A DNA stretch of 64,000 nt, taken from assembly GCA_030824075.1 (NCBI GenBank), contig JAVBYJ010000010.1, positions 1 through 64,000 on the forward strand, read 5' to 3'. How positions within the stretch are numbered: the first letter of the stretch is position 1; each line of letters opens with the position of its first letter. Shown here piece after piece: positions 8,088-16,436 of this stretch. The DNA comes from Geothrix sp. GTDB lineage: Bacteria > Acidobacteriota > Holophagae > Holophagales > Holophagaceae. A program made the position numbers and the translations under genes. The notes beneath the pieces are model-generated. The model was not told the origin of the DNA and did no database searches. It worked only from the letters and a program-made list of their open reading frames with translations.

Positions 8088-10502
8088 CTACGTGCGGTCC
8101 CGCCCCAGCCGCATGGAGTTGCCGATGACCGACAGGCTGGAGAGCACCATGGCCCCGGCGGCGAGGATGGGATTCAACACGCCGGTCATGGCCAGGGAGA
8201 TGCCGAGGGTGTTGTAGAAGAAGGCCCAGAACAGGTTCTGCTTCAGCACCCGCAGGGTGAGGGACGCGAGGCGGAAAACACGGGTGATGCGCGTGAGCGA
8301 ATCGCGCATCAGCACCACGGGCGCGGCATGGGTGGCCAGGTCCGCACCCGACCCCATGGCGATGCCCAGATCCGCGGCGGCCAAGGCGGGAGCATCGTTG
8401 ACGCCATCGCCCACCATGGCCACCACCTTGCCTGCGGCCTGGAAGCGGCGCACGGCGTCGGCCTTCTCCTCGGGCGACACGCCGCCCACCCACTCGTCAA
8501 CGCCCACGGTGCGGGCGACGCGCTCCGTGGTGGTCAGGGCGTCTCCCGATAGCAGGACCGTCCGGATCCCCCGGGCACGAAGTTCCGCGATGACCGCGGC
8601 AGCCTCCGCCCGGGGACGGTCTCCGAAGGCGAGGGCACCGCTGGCCGTGCCGTCCACCGCGGCGAAAGCCACGGTGAGGCCCTCGGCTTCCCAACCCTCG
8701 GCCAGGATCTGGAGCACCGGGGAAAGGATCAGGCCTGCCTCGGCCATCAGCCTCCGGTTCCCCACCACCACCCGGTGGCCGGCCACGGTGCCCAGGATTC
8801 CCCGGCCGGCGCGAACCTCGATGCCGGTGGCGTCCAGGCGGCCGAGTCCCTGTTCCGCCGCATGGCGGGTCACCGCGTGGGCCAGGGGGTGCTCCGAGTA
8901 CGATTCCAGCCCGGCCACCAGATCTAAGTGTTCCAGCGCGGCGTGGCGCACCCGGAAATCACCCTCGGTGACCGTGCCGGTCTTGTCGAGGATCAGCAGG
9001 TCCACCTTGCGGAAGGTCTCCATGACCCGGGTGTCGCGGATGATGATGCCCTGCCGCGAGGCCGCGCCAATGGCGGCGGTGGTGGCCAGAGGCGTGGCGA
9101 TGCCCAGGGCGCAGGGGCAGGCGATGACCAGCACGGCGATCCCCCGCAGCATGGCCTCGGTGGCCGGAAGGCCCCTCCCCAGGCACACGGCCACGGTCAG
9201 CCCGGCCAGGATCAGGACCGTGGGAATGAAGATGCGGGAAACCCGATCCACCGTCCGTTCCAGTGGACTCTTGTTGGCCAGGGCTCCCTGCACGGACTTC
9301 ACGATCTGCGCCAGGGTGGAGTCCTCGCCGCAGCGGCTGACGCGGATCTCCAGCACACCGGCCGTGTTCAGGCTGCCACAGATGACGGAATCCCCCGCGG
9401 CCTTGGCCCTTGGGTCGGCCTCCCCCGTCACCACGGATTCATCCACCGCTGACTGGCCTTCCACCACCACGCCGTCAGCCGGAATGCGCTCGCCCGGTTT
9501 CACCAGGAACACCAGGCCGGGCTCCAGGGCCTCGATGGCCACGAACCGCTCCTGCCCATCGATGCGCAGGCGGGCCTTCTTCGGCAGCAGGCGATGCAGC
9601 ATGGCGATGGCGCGGGCGCTGCGGTCCTTGGCATTCCGCTCCAGCGCCTTGCCCGTGAGTACGAGGGTGACGATGGCGCAGGCGGTGTCGAAATAGAAGT
9701 GCTTGCCACCCAGGAAGGCCTGGACCGAACTGTAGGCGAAGGCGGCCAGGACGCCCGTGGAGATGAGGGCCTCCATGCGGAGGTGACCGGTCTTGAGACC
9801 GAACCAGGCGATGCGGTGGATGGGCCAGGCGGAATACGCCACGGCGGGCAGGGACAGCACCATGAGGATGAGGGGCACCGCCCGCTGGGCCCAGCCGGCG
9901 ATGCCCTCCCAGTAGCTCGCGTAGATCACGAGGCTGAACAGCATCACGTTCATCCACATGGCCCCAGCAATCCCCAAGCGCAGCAGCAGGTCCTGCCATT
10001 CGCGCCGGTCGCCCTCCTGTTCCATGCCGAATTCCGCGGCCCGGTAGCCCAGGGACTTCACCCGGTCGGGCACGGTTCCAGGGGGCACCATCTGGGGGCA
10101 GTAGGTGACCTTGAGCAGATCCGAGGTGAAGAGCACTTCCGCCGACACGATGCCGGCCTCGTGCCGGAGGGCGTGTTCCACCACCCAGCCGCAGGCGGCG
10201 CACCACATGCCGGACAGCTGGTAGAGGGCCTCCTTCGTTTCAGCGCCTTCCGGGATGGAAGCGACCTCCGCCTCGACCCGGTTCAGCAGGCCCAGCCGCT
10301 GGCTCTCCTGGAAAAGGCTGGTTTCACGCAGATCCATCCCGGCGTCGATGGCCCCGCTTTCCAAAAGAATGGCGTAGACATTCAGGCACCCCGTGCAGCA
10401 GAACCGCTTCTCCTGCTCCCGGAAGGTCTGGACCTGGGGGTTCTTGGTGGCGGCGGCACCGCAGAGATCGCAGGTCGTTCCCGCGCTCGCATCGGGGCTC
10501 AT
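8088..10502 (-). CDS. ccoI: Copper-translocating P1B-type ATPase CcoI (FixI) for cbb3 oxidase assembly
   Basis: An 804-residue heavy-metal P-type ATPase, the last gene of the respiratory operon. In order it shows: an N-terminal metal-site region with CDLC (11-14) and FCCTGC (34-39), an HMA-like domain with MWCAACGW, TGE in VTGEADP, the membrane copper motif CPC in IACPCALG, the phosphorylation site DKTGT, the SEHPL motif, and GDGVND. The extra N-terminal cysteine region is typical of the FixI/CcoI type rather than CopA. Such pumps deliver copper to the periplasm for the CcoN haem-copper centre. Its ATG overlaps the stop of the 53-residue gene upstream (ATGA). Assignment is strong from both motifs and neighbours. 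Confidence 0.92.
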   Translation of the reverse strand: MSPDASAGTTCDLCGAAATKNPQVQTFREQEKRFCCTGCLNVYAILLESGAIDAGMDLRETSLFQESQRLGLLNRVEAEVASIPEGAETKEALYQLSGMWCAACGWVVEHALRHEAGIVSAEVLFTSDLLKVTYCPQMVPPGTVPDRVKSLGYRAAEFGMEQEGDRREWQDLLLRLGIAGAMWMNVMLFSLVIYASYWEGIAGWAQRAVPLILMVLSLPAVAYSAWPIHRIAWFGLKTGHLRMEALISTGVLAAFAYSSVQAFLGGKHFYFDTACAIVTLVLTGKALERNAKDRSARAIAMLHRLLPKKARLRIDGQERFVAIEALEPGLVFLVKPGERIPADGVVVEGQSAVDESVVTGEADPRAKAAGDSVICGSLNTAGVLEIRVSRCGEDSTLAQIVKSVQGALANKSPLERTVDRVSRIFIPTVLILAGLTVAVCLGRGLPATEAMLRGIAVLVIACPCALGIATPLATTAAIGAASRQGIIIRDTRVMETFRKVDLLILDKTGTVTEGDFRVRHAALEHLDLVAGLESYSEHPLAHAVTRHAAEQGLGRLDATGIEVRAGRGILGTVAGHRVVVGNRRLMAEAGLILSPVLQILAEGWEAEGLTVAFAAVDGTASGALAFGDRPRAEAAAVIAELRARGIRTVLLSGDALTTTERVARTVGVDEWVGGVSPEEKADAVRRFQAAGKVVAMVGDGVNDAPALAAADLGIAMGSGADLATHAAPVVLMRDSLTRITRVFRLASLTLRVLKQNLFWAFFYNTLGISLAMTGVLNPILAAGAMVLSSLSVIGNSMRLGRDRT

Positions 10503-10660
10503 GAGGGGGGCGTCTGTTTCGGTCGGCCCTGGTCATCGAGCATCACGGGATTGGCCTTCCTCGACACCTGGTAGACCACGGCCATGATGCCGATGAAGAG
10601 CAGGCCGATGAGACCGAACATCACCAGGAAGAATCGGCCGCCTCGCTTGGGTTCATGCAT
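10499..10660 (-). CDS. 53-residue single-pass membrane protein between ccoG and ccoI
   Basis: This short frame starts at an ATG three bases after the ccoG stop and ends in an ATGA overlap with ccoI, which strongly supports a real gene. The product has a basic N-terminus (MHEPKRGGR), one membrane helix (FFLVMFGLIGLLFIGIMAVV, residues 10-29) and a polar tail ending QTPPS. It occupies the place of ccoH/fixH, but CcoH is about 150 residues with a large periplasmic part, so this is not an ordinary CcoH. It could be a minimal assembly factor or oxidase subunit. It is easily missed by gene finders because of its length. Confidence 0.7.
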   Translation of the reverse strand: MHEPKRGGRFFLVMFGLIGLLFIGIMAVVYQVSRKANPVMLDDQGRPKQTPPS

Positions 10661-10663
10661 GGG

Positions 10664-12016
10664 TCACTTCCTCTTCAGCGGCGTGATGAAGGTCAGTTCC
10701 TCAGCATCCGCTTTGCGGGCGCCGTTGGCCTGGGCCAGGATGCGGATGTGGTGGACATCCTGGCCATCCGGCGCGAAGGGTGCCCGGAGTTCCACCGTGC
10801 GCTCGAAGGTCTCGCCCGGCTGCAGGACGATGGGATTCGCCGGCAGGGCGAGGTCGGCCCCCGCGAGCCCCTCCACCCACAGGTGCACCTGGGTGGCCAG
10901 GCCCGTGCGATTGGCGAGCTTGAGCCGGATGAGGTTCGCGATGCGGCCATCGTCGAGGACCTTGAACATGATGGACCGATCAGGGTTGATCTCCACCAGG
11001 ACAGGCCGCCGCAGGGATAGCGCCAGGCCCAGGCCCGTGAGGTAGAACGCCAGGATGAGCAGGATGACCACCCGTTTGGCATCCCGGAACCCCCAGCGGC
11101 GGTACCAGGGCTCTTGCGCGTTCGCGGCTTTCGGGATCTCGCCCCAGGTGTAGTGGATGAGACCGGGCTTGCCCAGCTTGCGCAGGACATCCTCGCAGGC
11201 GTCGATGCAGTCCCCGCAGTGGACGCACTCGATCTGGTACGGCGAATCGCGGATATCGATGCCCATTTCGCAGACCCGGACGCACTTCTTGCACTCGATG
11301 CAGTCCTTGGCCTCGCCCCTGCCTTCGTACGGGCCGTCCTGGTAGCTCACCAGGAGGGTGTGCTTGTCCTGGAGCATCCCCTGGATGTAGCCGTAGGGGC
11401 AGATGCTGGTGCAGAACTTCTGCCGCACCAGGGTGAAGTCCAGGAAGGTGATCAGTGTGACGGAGGCCCCCGTGATGCCGCCCACGGTCACGAGATCGAA
11501 GTGGAACAGGCGGCCCAGCAGATCGCGGGGCTCCACGAAATACGTGGTGAACACGAAGGCGAGGAACACGGAAGCCCCCGCCAGCACCGCGTAGAAGAGT
11601 CCCTTGGCGGCGAGGTCCTTGGCTCCCGGGCCGCTGGCCTTCATCCGCTGCTGGGTCACCCGCTTGGCCCAGGCCTCCACCGTTTGGCTCCACTCGCTGA
11701 AGATCATCTGCGGGCAGGCATAGCTGCAGTAGATGCGCCCATGGATGATGGCCGAGGCCGCGATGATGAACATCAGCAGCATCAGCGCGAAGAAGATGAT
11801 GGCGAATTCGCTGATCCACAGCTCGAAACCCGCGAAGTAGAACCGCTGCCTCGGGATGTCAAAGCGCATCAGGTTGGAGAAGGGCGCCGCCACGAAGAGG
11901 AGGAAGAACACCAGATGGATGCGCTTCCTGATCCGCCGGTAGACCGTCTCCTGGGGCGGCAGGGGGGGCAGCCGTTCAGTTCTCGGTTTGGCACCGGATG
12001 CCGTGGCCTGGCTCAT
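10664..12016 (-). CDS. ccoG: cbb3 oxidase accessory protein CcoG (RdxA/FixG)
   Basis: A 450-residue CcoG. It has several membrane helices in the first half (about residues 33-50, 68-90, 150-170 and 185-205), a polyferredoxin-type region with two cysteine clusters (CIECKKCVRVC and CVHCGDCIDAC), another helix, and a C-terminal Ig-like domain (IFN5-type CcoG tail). An early motif RIYCSYACPQMIFSEW is also typical. CcoG has been shown in Rhodobacter to act in copper reduction for cbb3 assembly. It sits directly after the FAD/Fe-S oxidoreductase gene, with no spacer, and just before the 53-residue membrane protein and ccoI. Confident. Confidence 0.93.
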   Translation of the reverse strand: MSQATASGAKPRTERLPPLPPQETVYRRIRKRIHLVFFLLFVAAPFSNLMRFDIPRQRFYFAGFELWISEFAIIFFALMLLMFIIAASAIIHGRIYCSYACPQMIFSEWSQTVEAWAKRVTQQRMKASGPGAKDLAAKGLFYAVLAGASVFLAFVFTTYFVEPRDLLGRLFHFDLVTVGGITGASVTLITFLDFTLVRQKFCTSICPYGYIQGMLQDKHTLLVSYQDGPYEGRGEAKDCIECKKCVRVCEMGIDIRDSPYQIECVHCGDCIDACEDVLRKLGKPGLIHYTWGEIPKAANAQEPWYRRWGFRDAKRVVILLILAFYLTGLGLALSLRRPVLVEINPDRSIMFKVLDDGRIANLIRLKLANRTGLATQVHLWVEGLAGADLALPANPIVLQPGETFERTVELRAPFAPDGQDVHHIRILAQANGARKADAEELTFITPLKRK

Positions 12017-13951
12017 TCAGGCCTTGTACAGGATCTTGGGGTTCGGTGACGGGAATGAAACACATTCGGTGTGGTGGTCGAAGCGCTTCATCAGGATGGC
12101 GTGCGTGGGGCACCGCGACGCGCACATGGCACAGCGGATGCAGGTGCTCTCGTCTTTCAGCATGATGCCACCCAGTTCATCCTTGTCCTGGGCGCTCAGG
12201 GCCTGGTACTCGGCGAGGGCGATCTCGGCCCCCGCCTGGACCAGACGCGCGTGGGCGTCATAGTCGGAGAGCGTGCTGATGCCCACCAGCTTGATGAGGT
12301 TCTCGGGGCAGACATCCACACAGCCGTTGCAGGCGATGCAGTGATCCGTCTCGAACACGGTGTTGATGTTGCAGCGCAGGCACCGGGAGCCCTGACGGCG
12401 GGCCATCTCCTCGGGGTAGCTCAGCTCGACATTTTCGAGGGAAGCCGAGCGGCGCTCGCTTTCCAGCACGGGCGCATTGCAGCGCTCTTCGCGATGCCAT
12501 CCTTCGGCCATGGTGTATTCGGCCGGTAGCCAGCGCTTGCGCACCACCACATCGGTGCGGGTGCCCCGCAGGAAGTCGTGCATGGAGCGCGCCGCCGTGT
12601 GGGCCGAGGCGATGGCATCGATGAAGAGCCGGGCGCCGTGGGCCACGTCACCGCAGGCGAAGATGTCCGGGGCGGTGGTCTGGTAGGTCCCTGGATCCAC
12701 CTTGATGAGGCCGCGGTTCGTTTCGACACCGTCTTCGGGTTTGAGGAACGAGAGATCCGAGGACTGGCCGATGGCGAAGATCACCGCATCGGCGTGGATA
12801 TCGGTGAGGTCGCCCTCATCGAACTTGGGTTCGAAGCGCTTCTCCTCGTTGAAGACGGAGAGGCACTTGACGACCCGCAGGCCCTTGAGCTTGCCGTTCT
12901 CGACGATGATTTCCTTGGGTCCGACGCGGTTGTGAAGGTGGATGCCCTCCTCCTCGCCTTCATGGACTTCCACATCGTCCGCCGGCATCTCGTCCCGGGA
13001 TTCGAGGCAGACCACATGGATTTCCTTGTCCCCGCTCATGCGCAGCGCCGAGCGAGCCACGTCGTAGGCCACCTTCTCACCGTGCCCCATTTCCTCAAGG
13101 GCATCCTTCTGATTCAGGGCCTCGAAGGGGCGGAGGGCCGAACGGGCCACATCGTAGGCGACGTTGCCGCCGCCGACGACCACCACGCGCCGCCCCATCG
13201 GAAGGGGTGTGCCCTCGTTGAAGGCCTTGAGGAACTCCATGCCGTCGTAGACCCCTTCGGTCTCCCCGCCCGGCAGGGACAGCTTACGCCCGTTGGGCAG
13301 GCCCACGCCCAGAAAGATGGCCTTGTAACCCTGGGCCCGCAGATCCGCGATGGTGAAATCGCGGCCCAGCTTCATGTTGCACTTGAGCTCAACGCCCATG
13401 GAGAGAATGGCATTGATCTCGTGGTGCACCAGGTCCCGGGGCAGCCGGAACACCGGCACACCCACGGTCAACATGCCGCCGGGCTCCGCGTTGGATTCGA
13501 AGACCGTGACCTTGTAGCCGATCTGGACCAGATCATGGGCCACGGTCAGCCCGCTGACTCCGGCACCGATGACCGCCACCTTCTCGTAATCGCCCCGGTT
13601 GGGCGGGAGCATGCGCTGGTTGCTGCCAGCGCGGTAGCTGGCGTAGTCGCCGGTCTCGGGGCCGAACTTGTCCGTGACGAACCGCTTGAGGGCTCGGATC
13701 GCCACGGGCTCGTCGAGGGAGCCTCGCCGGCAGTTGGCTTCACAAGGCGCGCCGCACACCCGTCCGCAGATGGAAGCGAAGGGGTTGGTGGCGCGGGCGA
13801 TCCGGTAGGCCTCTTCATACCGCCCTTCGGCGATGGCCGTCACGTACCCGCACGCGTCCGTATGCACGGGGCAGGCGTGCTGACACTTGACCATCTCGAC
13901 CCAGTACTGCGAGTCGTCGGGAACCCTGAACTGCCAGCTGGCGTTGTCCAC
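12017..13951 (-). CDS. GltD-like FAD-dependent NAD(P)H oxidoreductase with ferredoxin domain
   Basis: About 644 residues from a GTG at 13951, chosen because the upstream gene stops at 13956 and GAGGA precedes the GTG. The N-terminus has the cysteine-rich Fe-S domain of glutamate-synthase-beta-like enzymes (CQHACPVHTDACG; CGRVCGAPCEANCRRG). FAD binding (VIGAGVSGLTVAHDL), a second dinucleotide fold (VVVGGGNVAYDVA) and FACGDVAHG follow. The C-terminus adds CLRC, then two 4Fe-4S motifs (CIACNGCVDVCPENL; CIRCAMCASRCP). It probably moves electrons between NAD(P)H and a ferredoxin or quinone-linked carrier. Its place inside a bc/cbb3 operon is unusual. An 11-residue stretch, VAYDVARSALR, occurs twice, about 30 residues apart. 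The electron partner is unknown. Confidence 0.85.
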   Translation of the reverse strand: MDNASWQFRVPDDSQYWVEMVKCQHACPVHTDACGYVTAIAEGRYEEAYRIARATNPFASICGRVCGAPCEANCRRGSLDEPVAIRALKRFVTDKFGPETGDYASYRAGSNQRMLPPNRGDYEKVAVIGAGVSGLTVAHDLVQIGYKVTVFESNAEPGGMLTVGVPVFRLPRDLVHHEINAILSMGVELKCNMKLGRDFTIADLRAQGYKAIFLGVGLPNGRKLSLPGGETEGVYDGMEFLKAFNEGTPLPMGRRVVVVGGGNVAYDVARSALRPFEALNQKDALEEMGHGEKVAYDVARSALRMSGDKEIHVVCLESRDEMPADDVEVHEGEEEGIHLHNRVGPKEIIVENGKLKGLRVVKCLSVFNEEKRFEPKFDEGDLTDIHADAVIFAIGQSSDLSFLKPEDGVETNRGLIKVDPGTYQTTAPDIFACGDVAHGARLFIDAIASAHTAARSMHDFLRGTRTDVVVRKRWLPAEYTMAEGWHREERCNAPVLESERRSASLENVELSYPEEMARRQGSRCLRCNINTVFETDHCIACNGCVDVCPENLIKLVGISTLSDYDAHARLVQAGAEIALAEYQALSAQDKDELGGIMLKDESTCIRCAMCASRCPTHAILMKRFDHHTECVSFPSPNPKILYKA

Positions 13952-13955
13952 AGCG

Positions 13956-14270
13956 TCAATCCTCGTGGGGTTTGCGGAAAACGAAGACCGCGACGATGAC
14001 CACATAGATCAGGACCATCAGGGCGACCGCGTACATCAGCATCGGGCTGGTTCTGGTGGCGGCGTTGAACTGCTGGACCAGCGGTCCGCGGGTCGCATGG
14101 CCCACATCGCCGTACATCTGGAAGAGCAAGTAGCCAAGCCCGCCGAGCCCGATGATCGGGGTCGCCAGTTTCAGGAACCCGGGGGCATCGGTGCCCTTGC
14201 GCTCCGTCATCCAGCCCCCTGCGTACTCCTTGAGTGCCTCCTGATCTTGCTTCTTGACCGGCTCGCTCAT
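13956..14270 (-). CDS. Two-helix membrane protein of the cbb3 operon, unknown
   Basis: A 104-residue protein with a charged, cytoplasmic-looking first 30 residues and two membrane helices (about residues 34-52 and 75-98), ending FVFRKPHED. Its ATG overlaps the stop of the preceding small gene (ATGA), with GGAGG inside that gene's end. It sits where a CcoP subunit would normally be encoded, but contains no CxxCH haem motif and no clear CcoP likeness. It may be a structural oxidase subunit peculiar to this lineage. No characterised relative is recognised. Confidence 0.7.
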   Translation of the reverse strand: MSEPVKKQDQEALKEYAGGWMTERKGTDAPGFLKLATPIIGLGGLGYLLFQMYGDVGHATRGPLVQQFNAATRTSPMLMYAVALMVLIYVVIVAVFVFRKPHED

Positions 14271-14446
14271 GGAACCCTCCTATGGGTGTCGTCGTCTTCG
14301 AACATCTGGTATTTCGCGTCCTCACCCCTCTCGCCCCAGTAACCGTCATGTTTCGACCGGATGAAGAAGTAGACGGCCAATCCGAACATCAGGGCGAAGA
14401 ACAGGTAGGCGAAGTAGACGCTGGGGTAGGTGAAATCGTGGACCAT
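14267..14446 (-). CDS. Small oxidase-associated membrane protein in the CcoQ position, with CcoS-like tail motif
   Basis: A 59-residue single-pass protein (helix at about residues 11-29) starting four bases after ccoO. Position and size are those of CcoQ. However the soluble part reads GEDAKYQMFEDDD, close to the DLExxxxRILxDD pattern of CcoS and to the [10 protein letters not shown] of the protein at 19997-20218. It could be a CcoQ that has converged on this motif, or a second CcoS-type protein. The next gene starts inside its stop codon. The ATG at 14446 is favoured over an upstream in-frame start within ccoO. Confidence 0.72.
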   Translation of the reverse strand: MVHDFTYPSVYFAYLFFALMFGLAVYFFIRSKHDGYWGERGEDAKYQMFEDDDTHRRVP

Positions 14447-14450
14447 GGGG

Positions 14451-15020
14451 CTATCGCTCGTAGTCGTTGGCGGGACGCCAGTCCTTGCCGCGGCCAAGGC
14501 TCTGGAGGTAGGCGATCATGGCCTTGAACTCCTCCGGGTTGTTCACGATCCATGGGTAGGGCGGCATGATCGAACCCTTCACGAGGTCCCGTGGATTGCG
14601 GAAATGGGTGCGGTGCCACTGCTCGTCGTACTTGCCGCCGATCCGCGCGAGATCCGGGCCCGTGCGCTTGGTGCCGAACATGTGGGGATCGTCATAGACG
14701 AACTCGTCCGGGGTGGAGATCGGGGCATCCACGCCACGCCATCCGTAGCGCTTGGTGTCGGCCAGGAGGGTCCTGATCTGCTGTGTGTGGCAGTACCAGC
14801 AGCCTTCCCGGACGTAGATGGCGCGGCCCTTTTTCTGGAGGTCGGTGAGAGGAACCACCTTGCCGGTGATGCCCTTGGACGGGTCGTGATTCTCGAAGGG
14901 CTTGGCCCAGGTGGTGTCCACCAGGGGCGGCACCACGGTGGTCAGGAGGCCGCCGATAAAGAACAGCACGAGAGACATTCCGATGGCCCAAAGGGCGTTG
15001 TTGTCTGCTTTTTTGAACAT
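14451..15020 (-). CDS. ccoO: cbb3-type cytochrome c oxidase mono-haem subunit CcoO
   Basis: A 189-residue CcoO/FixO. It has an N-terminal membrane anchor (residues 11-30) followed by a periplasmic mono-haem cytochrome domain with the haem motif CWYCH (74-78), in the family context REGCWYCHTQQIRT. The later segment GTKRTGPDLARIGGKY and the methionine of GSIMPPYPW, a probable axial ligand, are also characteristic. It passes electrons to the CcoN active site. It lies 21 bases after ccoN. The length is slightly short of the usual 200-240, mainly through a trimmed C-terminus. High confidence. Confidence 0.95.
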   Translation of the reverse strand: MFKKADNNALWAIGMSLVLFFIGGLLTTVVPPLVDTTWAKPFENHDPSKGITGKVVPLTDLQKKGRAIYVREGCWYCHTQQIRTLLADTKRYGWRGVDAPISTPDEFVYDDPHMFGTKRTGPDLARIGGKYDEQWHRTHFRNPRDLVKGSIMPPYPWIVNNPEEFKAMIAYLQSLGRGKDWRPANDYER

Positions 15021-15041
15021 GGTCGCGCTCCTTTCTGCGGC

Positions 15042-16436
15042 CTAGGCGGCCGCCTCCTCGTTGGCGCCCATGGCGGTGGCCAGAATGTTGTAAGCGAACA
15101 TCACGATGCCGATGAACATCAGGATTCCCGAGACAAACCGAACGATCCAAATGGGCCTGAGGGCGATGACCGTGTCGATGAAGGGGATGCTCCAGTTGTT
15201 CCACTGCCAGCCCTGCCAGAAGCCGCCCAGCCACAGGGTGGTGAAGAAGCCCAGGCCGCCGATCATCAGCATCCAGTAGCTCCAGTTGGCCAGCGCCTGG
15301 GAGTGCAGCGGCTTGCCCCAGATCCTCGGGACCGCGAAGTAGGTCCCGGCGATGGCGAAGAAGCTGAAGCAGCCCAGCACGGCCATATGGGCGTGGCCGG
15401 GGATCCAGTCGGTCTTGGATACGATGGCGCTCACCGTGCGAAGGCTGTGCATGGGCCCCTGGAAGCAGGTCAGCAGGTAGAACACCACGCCCGACAGGAG
15501 GAACTTGAGGGGCACGCTCTCCCGCAACTGGTGCCACTGCCCCTTCATGGTGGCGAAGAGGTTGTAGACCACGGCCCATACCGGGATGAGCAGCATCACC
15601 GAGAAGGCGATGGCGATGGTCTGGAGCCACTGGGAGATGGGCCCGTGGATCATGTGGTGGGCACCGGTCCAGACATACACGAAGGCCAGGGACCAGAAGC
15701 CGACCATGGACAGCTTGTGGCTGTGCAGCGGCGTGTTCGAGGCCCGGGGGATGAAGTAGTAGGCGATGGCCAGCCCAATGGGCGTGAAGATCAGGCCCAC
15801 GGCGTTGTGCACATACATCCAGTTCAGGTTCGCCTGGTTGGTGCCGGTGGTGAACAGCACCGCGAAATTGCCCGTCAGGTAGACGAAGGCGGTCCAGAGG
15901 ATGCAGCCCATGGTGTACCAGATGGTCACGTACATCGCCTGGTGCTTGCGGGTGGCGACGGTGAGGAAGATGTTGAGGCCGAACATGATCCAGGCCACGA
16001 CCACAAGGATGTCGAGATACCAGGGCAGTTCGGCGTACTCCCAGCCCTGGTTCAGCCCAGCGAGGAGGGTCACGACCGCGCCGAGGATGATGACGTTCCA
16101 GAGGGCCGCGGTGGCGAGGCCGAGTTTTTCGCTCCAGAGCTTCACGCCGCAGAGGCGGGGGATCACGTAGTAGGCCAGGCCCATGTCAGCGGCCAGCAGC
16201 CAGCCGAAGAGCATGCCGTTCACATGCAGGGGGCGCAGGCGGCCATACGTCAGCCAGGACATGGTGCCCATGAGATCGGGCCACACGAATTTGGCGGCGA
16301 TCAGCACGGCGATGATGCCCACGATGAAGAAGTAGGCCACCGAACTCACCAGGAACCACTTGGCGGTCGCGTCATCGTGGACCAGCGCGCCCTCCGGCGC
16401 GTGGGCCACCTCGGCCTTACTGAATTGCGGCTGCAT
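15042..16436 (-). CDS. ccoN: cbb3-type cytochrome c oxidase catalytic subunit CcoN
   Basis: A 464-residue haem-copper oxidase subunit I of the C family (cbb3), with about twelve membrane helices. Visible ligands include His71 (RPLHVNG, low-spin haem), His210 (MYVHNAVG, CuB) and His260-His261 ([11 protein letters not shown], CuB). The cross-linking Tyr of the cbb3 type lies in the [10 protein letters not shown] helix, and [10 protein letters not shown] carries the haem histidines near the C-terminal half. The start at MQPQFSK (16436) overlaps the preceding cytochrome gene by 20 bases, which is supported by a GGAGG just upstream. This is the proton-pumping, oxygen-reducing subunit, normally of high oxygen affinity. 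Confidence 0.95.
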   Translation of the reverse strand: MQPQFSKAEVAHAPEGALVHDDATAKWFLVSSVAYFFIVGIIAVLIAAKFVWPDLMGTMSWLTYGRLRPLHVNGMLFGWLLAADMGLAYYVIPRLCGVKLWSEKLGLATAALWNVIILGAVVTLLAGLNQGWEYAELPWYLDILVVVAWIMFGLNIFLTVATRKHQAMYVTIWYTMGCILWTAFVYLTGNFAVLFTTGTNQANLNWMYVHNAVGLIFTPIGLAIAYYFIPRASNTPLHSHKLSMVGFWSLAFVYVWTGAHHMIHGPISQWLQTIAIAFSVMLLIPVWAVVYNLFATMKGQWHQLRESVPLKFLLSGVVFYLLTCFQGPMHSLRTVSAIVSKTDWIPGHAHMAVLGCFSFFAIAGTYFAVPRIWGKPLHSQALANWSYWMLMIGGLGFFTTLWLGGFWQGWQWNNWSIPFIDTVIALRPIWIVRFVSGILMFIGIVMFAYNILATAMGANEEAAA

